DNA of 64,000 nucleotides from the NCBI GenBank assembly GCA_014706295.1, contig JACSVZ010000002.1:134047200-134111199 (forward strand), written 5' to 3'. The translations under genes were made by a program, and so were the position numbers. Shown here piece by piece: positions 36,691-46,095 of the stretch (its first letter is position 1; each line of letters starts with the position of its first letter). Source of the DNA: Lycocorax pyrrhopterus obiensis (Eukaryota; Chordata; Aves; Passeriformes; Paradisaeidae). The notes below the pieces were generated by a model. It searched no databases. It had not been told where the DNA came from and saw only the letters and a list, made by a program, of their open reading frames with translations.

Positions 36691-37170
36691 TGATGCCTTT
36701 TTCTCTGGTCCTGGAAATATGAGCCAGACACAGTTAGGGTGATAAAAAGGGGTACCTTTATATAAGGATCCTTAGATGCACAGTTCGTCAGGTGGAAAAC
36801 ACTGAAGATGCACCACCGCGTGGCATGTGTACAATTTTTATAGATTCTGCAAATTAGCATATCTGACAAGAGCTCTCCAATTAGCAGCATGCCCAGTGAA
36901 GTAATTCCCCCCCAGCCCTAGCACCTTATAAATCCTCCTCCCTTCAGATGAGGACTAGGCCCTGTTTATAAAACTGTCTCGAAGAGCTGGTTTCAACCTT
37001 GGTTTCTTAGGAGAACCAAGATAGCATAGGGGTCCTGGAATTTGTTTTGTCTTTCTGCCTAGGAAAATACTGAAGCGCAGCTACAATAATAGACTACAGA
37101 GCTACAAATATATGTTCAAAAAACACAGAAAATATACAAAAGAAAAAAGGTAAAAATCCAGATGGCATCA
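36691..37170. mobile_element. Solo LTR of an endogenous retrovirus, inserted in CR1
   Basis: The 480-bp segment begins TGATGCC and ends GGCATCA, a perfect 7-bp terminal inverted repeat with TG/CA ends. It interrupts a CR1 copy at a precisely definable point. The flanks are CAGC (36687-36690) and CAAC (37171-37174); the uninterrupted CR1 consensus has CAAC, so a 4-bp target duplication with one later change is likely. TATA-like motifs occur at about 36920, 36966 and 36750. Absence of internal retroviral sequence indicates a solo LTR left by LTR-LTR recombination. The transcriptional orientation could not be settled. A 4-bp duplication is common for gammaretrovirus-like (ERV1) elements, but the family is not assigned. 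Confidence 0.85.
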
Positions 37171-37555
37171 CAACTTCTGGCCCTGCACAGCACCATCCCC
37201 AAAAGTCACACCATGTGCCTGAAAGCATTGTCCAAACACTTCTTGAACTCTGTCAGGCTTGGTGCTGTGACCACTTCCCTGGGGAGCTGTTCCAGTGTCC
37301 AACCACCCTCTGAAATCCACCTTTTTCTGATATCCAAACTAAACCTCTTCTGACACAGCTTCAGGCCATTCTCACGAGTCCTGTCACTGGTCACCACAGA
37401 GGAGAGATCAGTGTCGGCCCCTCCTCTTCCCCTCATGAGGAAGTTGCAGTCTGCAATGAGATCTCTCCTCAGTGTCCTCCAGCGTGAACAGACCAAGTGA
37501 CCTCAGCCACTCCTTGTATGGCTTCCTCTCAAACCCCGACAACATTATATAGAAG
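37171..37555 (-). mobile_element. CR1 LINE, 5' continuation of the split copy
   Basis: From 'caacttctggccctgcacag' onward this is the reverse complement of CR1 ORF2 C-terminus. The - strand frame at about 37206-37496 encodes 'MVCSRWRTLRRDLIADCNFL' and 'DRTRENGLKLCQKRFSLDIR', then 'LPREVVTAPSLTEFKKCLDN'. The right boundary near 37555 is where CR1 similarity is lost. Confidence 0.9.
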
Positions 37556-37609
37556 TCCTGGTGCTGCATCCGAAGGGTTGAAGTATCTTAACATACTGTC
37601 CTGAAGCCT

Positions 37610-38255
37610 AGTTCAGTGATAAGTGGATAAACTTGAGACAGTGTCTCATGGTTTACTCATGTGTGGGAATTCAGAGTGCAGAGAGTATTTCTCTGCCTGT
37701 TTTGAAGGGTTCTACCCTCCTGGACAACACTGTCTTTGACCTTTGTCCATGGAGAAAATTGCTTTCCCTCTGGGAAGAAGTAGAATCTACACTGGGGTGA
37801 ACTAGGTGATAGAATATTATGTAAGATTGTCACAGGGTGAAAAATTTAGAGGTGTTGGGTTTGTTAATACAGTAAATAGATAAAAAGCAAAAGCTTCAAA
37901 ATGGAGGATTGTTGTTCTTCTCCAGACCTTCTTCTTCTTCTATTACTCCATATTCTGCAGTAAAAGTAGTTTGGGGTGATTGGATAAAGAATTCCGCAGT
38001 TCCTGTCTACGTGACAAAGTGATTTATTGAACATTGGTGGAAAAGTAAAAATATCTTTCCTTTTAAGTTTTCATTAGATGATTTACCTTTAAAAGACTGT
38101 GTAATCTTGATAATTTAGCTTTCTCTTGCATTCTCTGCTTTGTGCTGTGTCCGGGTCACGTCAGTGACTCTGTTTCTCTGATAAAACTTAATAAACAGCT
38201 ATCTGAAAGCAGAGAACGCTGAAGGTCCTGTTGTCTCTTAGATTTCTGGCAAGGA
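37610..38255 (+). mobile_element. Probable second LTR (ERV-derived), boundaries uncertain
   Basis: The segment has LTR-like organisation: a U3-like region, a CRE/E-box-like GGTCACGTCAGTGAC at about 38155, then 'gataaaacttaataaacagc' with an AATAAA poly(A) signal near 38190, followed by about 65 bp resembling U5 up to 'gatttctggca'. No flanking duplication or terminal repeat could be fixed, and no internal retroviral sequence follows. It could instead be unique sequence. Confidence 0.35.
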
Positions 38256-38318
38256 CTCTAAAAAATCTCCCCCATCTGGGGAAGTATAATTAAAGCACAG
38301 AAAAGTGTCACTCATGGA

Positions 38319-38377
38319 ACTTAGTATGGATCATATACTTAGTACGGACTATATGCTTAGTATGGACTGTATACTTA
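38319..38377. repeat. Tandem repeat, 18-bp unit, about 3.3 copies
   Basis: Three consecutive 18-mers (acttagtatggatcatat, acttagtacggactatat, gcttagtatggactgtat) followed by a partial fourth (acttaaaa). Copies differ from each other by a few substitutions. Confidence 0.9.
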
Positions 38378-40256
38378 AAATAAGCAGTGGTTGTGAAAGG
38401 GTGGGCTCTTTTTCTTTAATTTTCATGTGGCTAGTTTGACATTCTATGGCATGCTATTTATGATGTTTGTCATTGCATACCAACAGTCTGCCTTGTGCAG
38501 GCTTTTGTTCTCAAAACAAATGGAATGTGACAGTGTGCAACAGGTTCAGCATGCCAAGAAGCTATTATATTGTACGTACTTGGATAGGTAGTCATGTTTC
38601 TCTCAAGGAAGAAAAATAAGGCATCTCCATGGCATATGAAAAGGTTGATCTCTGAGTTAAAAAGCTGATAAGCAATTCACAGATGCAGGATGATGACAGT
38701 ATGCATTTGAGAGGTTGAAGGCAAGATGGCATTGTCCGTAAAACTGTCTACATTTCCACCATGTGAAAAAATTGTATAATGGTGTCAGGGATTTTGACGT
38801 TTTCTTTCTCAAGAATCTTCTTAAGTAACCATATATCTATCGTGTATTATAAGTTAACTACTGCCTCACATGTAGTATGGTGTAGCTTAAAGAAGCAATA
38901 AGGCAAAAGGGTCCTCACATTACTGCTTTTCAGGATTATGTTCATAAATTGCTGGTGTGAACAGTGTAAATTTGCAATGAAGTGTCGTAGCAAATAAAAG
39001 GATAAAACTACACTATCACTTATATGTTTGAGTGGAATACTGTTAAAGCTTTACATATAGCTATTTGACTCTGAGAATGCACAAGCCAATACAATTTACA
39101 ACAGTATTCTTGATCTGTTTTAAGAGAACAGAAGAAAAATAATGGAAATAAATTGAGTGCTAGTAATTACAGATTATTCAGTAATAAAGCTGGATGTCAC
39201 AAGTATTCCTTTTTCCTTGCCTTGCAGTTGCATGGGGTAGAGTGAACCATCGCTGCTCAAGAGCCAGTCATGCATGACTGTGGGCTCTGTACTCAGGACA
39301 GTGGCGAGTATCTGGCCAAACCCCTTGTAGTAGGGACAGGTAGATGGGGAGCTGCTGGACTTGTGGTTGTCTTCCTTTGCACTGTGGTAGGCTCTAGAAG
39401 TTTTTAATATGCTCTTACTACATGGGACATCCATTTAATCTCTCCACCAGCTGTTTTAAGATGCTTTCATATCAATGATGATTTTGAGTTGTTCTCAAAA
39501 TCACATTATTTGCTCTAGTTACATCAAAATGACTGTTGTAGTCTTTTAGCCAGCTTGTTGCACCAGAGCAGCATGTTTTAGAGCTTTCTGACTAAAGACT
39601 TTCTGGCCGTTCACCTCCTGCCAAAGTGGAGATGCCATTTGAAGTGAATGTGTTGACAGATGAGCAACTCCTGAAGCTTTGGAGGGGAATAGAAAGTCCA
39701 GGATAAAGATATTGTCGGGTGGTATTGGGATGTTATTAAACTGTAGTTCTGCTACATTGTATTTAACTGTATCTTCACTGCCAGACACTAGAGGTAGAGC
39801 TTACTGAGAAGCCTGAGATTTGCTTCTAGTCTTCATCTAGGAAAGCAAACCAGGTTCACAGGATTCATTAATCTGAGTGTAAAGAATGTTTGAGAGGACC
39901 TTGGGCTGAAGAGTTTGGGTTAAGGCATGCAACTCAGATTGACTTTTAATTTAGCATCCTGATACTGGAAACTTTATGCACTCCTATATCAGTTCTGTAT
40001 TCATCCTAGATCAGTGAGATATCTGACTGCTAGTGCCCTCAGTGTTTATTTCGTAATCTTGCTGTGTTTACTCATATGTCTAAAATCACCTACATGTGCA
40101 TTGTCCTTGCAGAAACAAACATCTCTTGGCCCTTCTTGTTTGTTTGTTGTCATTGCGCATTTTCCCTTCATTACTCTCCTCCAGTTTTTTCTTTCATACC
40201 TTCTTACTTTTCTTCAACTGTCAGTGGAATTATTGTCTTCCTGTCTCCATATTCAG

Positions 40257-40337
40257 GTAGTGTCAGTGGCTGAGTATCACCGCAGGATCGATGCTCTAAA
40301 TAGCGAAGAACTGCGCACACTCTGCAGACGTCTCCAG
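40257..40337 (+). CDS. OXR1: OXR1 coding exon F (81-nt, pre-TLDc)
   Basis: The acceptor is ccatattcag and the donor CAG|gtgccc. It encodes 27 residues, VVSVAEYHRRIDALNSEELR then TLCRRLQ, a predicted helical segment preceding TLDc. It starts and ends in phase 0 and receives either exon E (long isoform) or the 31630 exon (short isoform). The +3 to +6 donor positions (gccc) are a poor match to the gtaagt consensus. The length is divisible by three, so skipping would be frame-neutral. Confidence 0.96.
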
Positions 40338-43300
40338 GTGCCCTCTTCAGTAGTTTAAACCCCATCTCCAGATACTAAAACATCTTTCTTTGTAGTGTCT
40401 TGGATCAGGGCAAGTCCTGCACTCAGTGGGTTTGTCTTGTCTACAGCACTACAAGGATCCAGCAGAAAATTCCTTTGTTTTGGATGTGTTTAATTGTGCA
40501 ATTCTATGATGGAATCAGTAATTTTATGATGGAATTACTACTTCCATGTTTTTCACACAGGAATTTTCTGTTAGAATTTGACAATTTGTTCTCAGTACTG
40601 CTTGACTTGCAGTGTTGTGTTTTAACTTCTACTTTAGACTGGTGTGTTGTGTTAGAAGCTTCCCTAAAAAGAATGCAAAACAGGTGAAGAATCCAAAACC
40701 TTGTTGCATGGGTGTTTAATTTTATATAGGAATCTTTCATCAAGAGTCTCACAGTACATGGCAAGTATGAAGCTTCACAACTTCTGTGAAATAGGTAAGT
40801 ATTTTTCCCATTATAAGAAGCAGGTAACTAAGACAGTTCAACATGGCAAAGGTCATACACATACACACAAAACAGTACTTTGAAAGCAGTTTGGATTTTT
40901 GAAGGTCTCTGGATATGGATTGAAACTGATATTTGCATTCTCTTTAGGTGTTTCATAGTTTTTTGAGAGTTAGAAAATTGTTAGCTGCTGTGCACATCAT
41001 ACATGCCTTACCGATGGAAAGCATAGCTTAGATTTCCTTAGAAGCATTGAGTATTTTGTTTTTCTTTACTACTTGGCTGCTGAAAATTTAAAATGTTTTA
41101 TTCTGGTTTTTTTATTTCTTTGATCTTGGCTTTTTTTACCTATTGGGTAATTACACATAAGAAAACATTTTCTTAGCTTTTTTATTTCTCTTTGTTTAAT
41201 AATCAGTAATTAATTGCTTTAAAATGTTTTGTAAGTAGTACAATTACGTAGCTCAATAATGAGCATGCACCTTGAACCCAAAAGCTGCACCATTATAGGA
41301 AAGTCAGAAATCTTGAAAAAAAAAAAAATTATTCTCACTTGAGGACAGAACTATTCTGTTTTTGGCAAGTGGTGGTGGAGAATCCATGTATTAATATTCT
41401 GGAAGTGTAGGAGCTCTTTCCAAATACCTTTCACCTGGTATGCCCAAACTCAAGGTCTAGGCTGACTAGAAAAATCTGGTGTGGTGGGTTACAGCCTGTA
41501 AACTCTCTGCTCTGAGGCCATTTGAGTTGTGGTCTCAAATGTGGTATAGACTGTGTGACATTTACCAATCTTGGAAGCCCCTGGAATCTTACTATAGGTC
41601 AGTTTGCTCTGTCCAACTTTGGTGGGAAATAAATCTGCGAATTTTGCAGCTAGAGTGCTTTCTCTCAGATTCTTTTGAACAGATACTCTTTGACTGCTTC
41701 TACAAAGCGGTGTTCTTCCTAGGAGAAAACTGCTTTACTGTAATAAATAATAATAATAAATAATAATACTAATAATAATAAAGGAAAAAATCCAACCAAA
41801 AAAATACCCCAATCCACAAAAACTCTAAACCAAAAAACTCAGTTCCCCACACCACTTGAATCTAAATTATTCATATTTTGCATGGTGGTCTTTAATCAGA
41901 ATTAAAGAATAACAAAGGGAAGAAGCTTTCTGCTCTACAGTTGAACAATGCTGAACTTCTCTGGAGCTGAAGCAGTATTACGATGGATGAAAGGCGTTTA
42001 AGGTGGAAAATATTTGGACTATGAAATAACGTTTTAGAGATAGCACTCTGTAAAGCAGCATGAAGGTCATCTTGTACATGAAGCTATATGGATAATTGCG
42101 TATTTTTTTGTTGTGATATGGAAATTAGTGCATAGTCTATGCTGGAAATTCTTGTTACCTTCCATTGAAAAATGGAAGGCTTGAGCTTTTTTCTTGCTTG
42201 ATACTCAATTTAAGCACACCTTTTCTTGAGTTTAGAATTAATACTGTAATTGAGTTACTGTAGGAATATACTTTGATATGTTGACTTTATAAGCCTATTT
42301 TTAAATAACAAGAGTTTATGATAGGAACTTTTTCCATAGTTCTTGAGGGAGAAGAAAGGAGTGTCCTTCTTTTTGGCTCAGGTGGCTGTATTTGTTTAAA
42401 TATTCCTTTCTGTATTTCAGGGTTTTCTTTGATTTGGCTTTTTTTTTATTAACTAAGCAAGTTCACAAAAGCTTGGCAAAGCTTACCATGGTGATATTAT
42501 GAAATAGTGCAGTTGTGTCCTGTATGTTTAGAGTATGAGGGATGTGGCAAACTGGATTTGGCAGGTATTTACTTGAAATTTTCAGGATCCAGGTTTTAAT
42601 TTGGACAGTCTGGCTTTCAGTGAAACTTGGTTTGGGCTGATAAATTATTCAGATGCACTTAATCTTGTTGAGATTTCTTTTTTCTTTAGCAAATCTCTCA
42701 ACGTTTTAATAAGTCTTGCTGCAGTGGCTTATCTTACTAACTGCCTCACTTAGTCCTACTCCTCTGTCAGATTTCACTATCCCCTAGCAAGTTTTAAATA
42801 TCCCTGCGGCTGGATTTATAGATGGAAATCTGTTTGGATCGCAGCTATTCTAGTTATCAAGACATGGCACTTTAACTTGGAAGTGCCAGTGCATGTTGAT
42901 TGGGGTAAGAAGCTGTTGTGAGCTACCTCTGATAAGGGATTTTGTGGCGTCTGCCATCTCCACTCAGCAGGGTAGATATGTAAGTCAAGTATTTTAAACT
43001 ACTGCAGGACCCTTCTGTGTAGTGCATCTTTGCCAGGCCTCAGTGCTCACTATGCAACTTAAGTATTATTACTGCTCCCCACCCTCTCAATTCTTTCTTC
43101 TTTGATTCCCATAAGTACTCCAGCAGATCAGCTTATGGAGCAGCACTACTCCTAAGGCTCCATTCAGATGGTTTGCTCAAAATATATGACAGCAGTCTTC
43201 CCAGATGTCTACTGCATATCTGAAAAATTTCTTAAGTATTATAAAAGACTATTGATTCAGAAACTACTGAGAAATGTCAGTGTTGAAGTTTTAATTCCTT

Positions 43301-43661
43301 TTCTTCCTGTTTTTTTTTTAATTACACTTAGAATGCTATGTCAGTATTAAAATGCAAGAACATTTTAAAGTATCTTCTGAAAAGCATTTAAAGCCCTTCA
43401 GCTGTGTATGAGAACTGTTTGTTGTTTTAGCATAAAACTATAGCTTTCTTCTGTGTAGGTGTCTCTGTAAGTTATTGTTATATACTTGTGTGCCAGCTTG
43501 CTATCAGAAACAGTGGAAATCTTGGTCAGATCAATTCTATTGGATTTCTAAACCTTCGAAGGACTTGCGTAATCGATAACTGCATGATTTTAAACCTGTG
43601 AAGTTTACCTTTTCTGCCCGTAGGATGGCAAATACTTATTTTCTTGCTATTCTTTTTGTAG
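40338..43661 (+). other. OXR1 intron F-G (3.3 kb)
   Basis: It contains an (AAT)n microsatellite at 41741-41782 and an LTR-like but unproven stretch beginning TGTGGTGGGTT at about 41479. Otherwise it is AT-rich unique sequence with no coding signal. Confidence 0.75.
41741..41782. repeat. (AAT)n microsatellite, imperfect
   Basis: A run of TAA/AAT trinucleotides with one interruption (aatact) over about 42 bp, followed by A-rich sequence to about 41830. Confidence 0.9.
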
Positions 43662-43787
43662 ATAACAACAAGAGAAGATATCAATTCAAAACAGGCAACA
43701 AATATCAAAACAGACCTGGAGCCTGAAGCATTTCGGCCAAATCTTAGTGATCCAAGTGAATTACTACAGCCTGAACAAATTGAAAAG
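43662..43787 (+). CDS. OXR1: OXR1 coding exon G (entry to TLDc)
   Basis: The exon is 126 nt, 42 residues, phase 0-0, with acceptor ttctttttgtag and donor AAG|gtatga. It encodes ITTREDINSKQATNIKTDLE, then PEAFRPNLSDPSELLQPEQI and EK. The second half is the conserved lead-in to the TLDc domain (SDPSELL...QIEKL). The donor is only about 140 bp from the start of a 1.4-kb antisense CR1. Confidence 0.97.
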
Positions 43788-45942
43788 GTATGAAATTAGA
43801 TATGTCATTTTTTACACTTGTATGTTAATGTGTCACAAACGCTGTGACTGTAGTGTAAAGCACACCAGTAAGAAGACCTTGGGTGATATTAAATAGAAGA
43901 AAATAAACTGTATATATTAGAAAAGTTGGCTAAGACCGAGTCCAACTGTTACCTCAGCACTGCCAAGTCCACCATTAAACCCTTTCCCAAAGTGCCACCC
44001 ATGTCTTTTGCATCCTTCAAATACTTCAACAAGGATGGTAACTCAACCACTTCCCTGGCTACCCTGTTCCAATGCTTGACAACCCTTTCACTGAAAACAT
44101 TTTTCCTAAGATCCAATCCAGAGCTCCAGTGGCTCAACTTGAGGACATTTCTCTTGTCCTATTTTGGGAGAAAAGACTGACTGCTACAGCCTACTTTCTG
44201 GTGGTTGTAGAGAGTGATGAGGTCCCTCTGAGCCTCCTTTTCTCCAGGCTAAACAACCCCAGCTCCCTCAGTCCTCTCCAGGCCTTTCACCAGCTTCACT
44301 GCCCTTCTTTGGATATACTCCAGCATCTCAATGTTTTTCTTTTAGTGAAGGCCCCAGAACAGTACACAATACTCAAAGTGTGGCCTCAACAGTGCTCAGT
44401 CCAGGAGGACAAGTCAGGATGCCATTCTTGGCCACCTGGGCACACACTGTCTCATGCACAGCCATCTCAAGCAGCACCCTTGGATCCTTTTCCTCTGGGT
44501 TGCTTTCCAGCCACTCTTCTCCCAACCTGTAGTGTTGCAGGGGATTTTTTTGTGACACAAGTGCAGGACCTGGCTCTTTGCCTTATTGAACCTCACACTA
44601 TTGGCCATGGCACATCAATCCAGCCTGTCCAGATCCCTCTGCAGAGCTTTCCTACACTCCAGCAGGTCAACACTTCTGCCCAGCTTGTTGTAATCTGCAA
44701 ACAGACTGAGGATGCACTCAATCTCCTCATCCAGATCATTGATGAAAACATTAAATAGGACCGGCCTCAGTAGTGAGCCCTGGGGAGCACCACAAGTGAC
44801 CGGCCACCAAGTGGATTTAACTCCATTCGCCACCAGTCTCTGGGCCTGATCATCCAGCCAGTTTCTTACCCAGCAAACAGTGTGCGTGTCCAAGCCATGA
44901 GCAGCCAGTTTCTCCAGGAGAGTGCTGTGGGAAGTTGTGTTAAAGGCTTTACTGGTGTCCATGCGGACAATATGCACAGCCTTTCCCTCATCCACCAAGC
45001 AGGTCACCATGTCATAGACGAAAATCAGGTTTGCCAAGCAGGACCTGCCTCTCACAAACCCACCCTGGCTGGGCCTGATCCCCTGGTTTTCCTGCACATG
45101 CTGTGTGATGGCACTCAAGATGACCTGCTTCATGACCTTCCCAGGCACTGAGGTCAGACTGACAGGCCTGTAGGTCCTGGGATCCTCCCTACAGCCCATC
45201 TTGTAAATGGACACTGCATTTGCTAACAGGGACATCCCCAGTTATCCTGGAATACTGGTAAATGGTGGGAAGTGGCTCAGTGAGCATATCTGCCAGCTCC
45301 GTCTGTTTCTTTGTGTGGATCCCATCTGGCACCATAGACCTGTGTGTGTCTTAAGTGTCTAAGCAGAGCACAATTCATAGCTAAAATGTTGCTTTTTTTT
45401 AAATCCTAACTTTGAATACACTATGTGTTCAGACAGACTCATCTGTCTTTGCCATACTTTCATTCTTTCTTGAAAACATCAGTGAAAACACTGCAGTTCT
45501 TGCTATTCAGTCCAAAGTGATTTCATTATAAATGTGTTAATTGAAGTTTTGGATTAAAAAGCACAGAAACAGGGCAGCATTTACCCTTCAGCTTGGTACC
45601 TGCTGATTTGAGTGATCTATTTACTCAATACTATGACATTGGTGGGACATGCAATATTGTTATGCAAGAATAATTATATGGATAAACCTTTTAGAGACCT
45701 TAACGCACTCGTGTTCTTTAGTTGATAAATCATTCTTTTGCAAGTCACTAGTAGAGGCAGGAAGAGAAACCTGCTTGAGTGACCGAAAGTAGAAAATACA
45801 CATGTGGAACTTCAGGTTTAGTTCTTAGGTTTTAAGCCCACTTAAAAGTGGTTGAGCAGAACATAATCTTTCATTTACATGTAATACATTCTTAAATATA
45901 AAGCATGTATTCAATAAAGAGTTGTAATTTTCTTGTTAATAG
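43788..45942 (+). other. OXR1 intron G-H (2.2 kb), two thirds CR1
   Basis: About 1.44 kb of this intron is a single - strand CR1 copy (43922-45368). The remaining roughly 570 bp before exon H is AT-rich unique sequence with no other feature. Confidence 0.85.
43922..45368 (-). mobile_element. CR1 LINE, 1.4 kb, 5'-truncated, RT domain damaged
   Basis: On the - strand the largest frame (44615-45235) encodes the CR1 ORF2 reverse transcriptase: '[20 protein letters not shown]', '[20 protein letters not shown]' and '[20 protein letters not shown]'. At the catalytic position it reads FADYNKLG, where active CR1 has an ADD motif, so the second aspartate is lost. Further 3' pieces (44414-44608 and 43949-44137, the latter 'FSERVVKHWNRVAREVVELP') are in other frames. 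The copy is therefore dead on two counts. The terminal ATTCTATGATT repeat is not recognisable at the left end. The frames on the + strand over this interval are antisense shadows. Confidence 0.95.
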
Positions 45943-46095
45943 CTCACGAAGTCTCTTCCACCACGGACTATTGGCTATCCATGGACTCTTGTCTACAGTA
46001 CTGCAAAGCATGGCATGAGCTTGAAGACCTTGTATCGGACAATGATGGGATTAGACACACCTGTGCTGTTGGTTATCAAAGACAGTGATGGACAG
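45943..46095 (+). CDS. OXR1: OXR1 coding exon H (TLDc domain, N-terminal part)
   Basis: The exon is 153 nt, 51 residues, phase 0-0, with acceptor ttcttgttaatag and donor CAG|gtagga. It encodes [40 protein letters not shown] and [11 protein letters not shown]. This is the start of the TLDc fold, with the family signatures G-Y-P-W and HG-x-SLKTLYR. The differences from the human exon as I recall it are conservative, apart from the GTGKHGT to STAKHGM change. Confidence 0.98.

Larger units (their letters stand above)
23067..40256 (+). other. OXR1 intron E-F (17.2 kb)
   Basis: This is the largest intron in the window. From left to right it contains unique AT-rich sequence; a GC-rich patch at about 29565-29655; the alternative first exon at 31630-31695; a + strand CR1 at about 34290-34762; a CR1 split by a solo LTR (36630-37555); a probable second LTR (about 37610-38255); and an 18-bp tandem repeat at 38319-38377. 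T-runs occur near 26660 and 31067. Nothing else coding was supported. Confidence 0.8.

Noticed and set aside
41479..41740. LTR-like stretch beginning TGTGGTGGGTT with AATAAA near 41630
   Set aside because: Only the first bases and one poly(A)-like hexamer resemble avian ERV LTRs; no terminal repeat, duplication or downstream boundary could be found.
44072..44758. 228-codon + strand frame
   Set aside because: It is the antisense shadow of the CR1 element at 43922-45368, whose - strand encodes reverse-transcriptase peptides.
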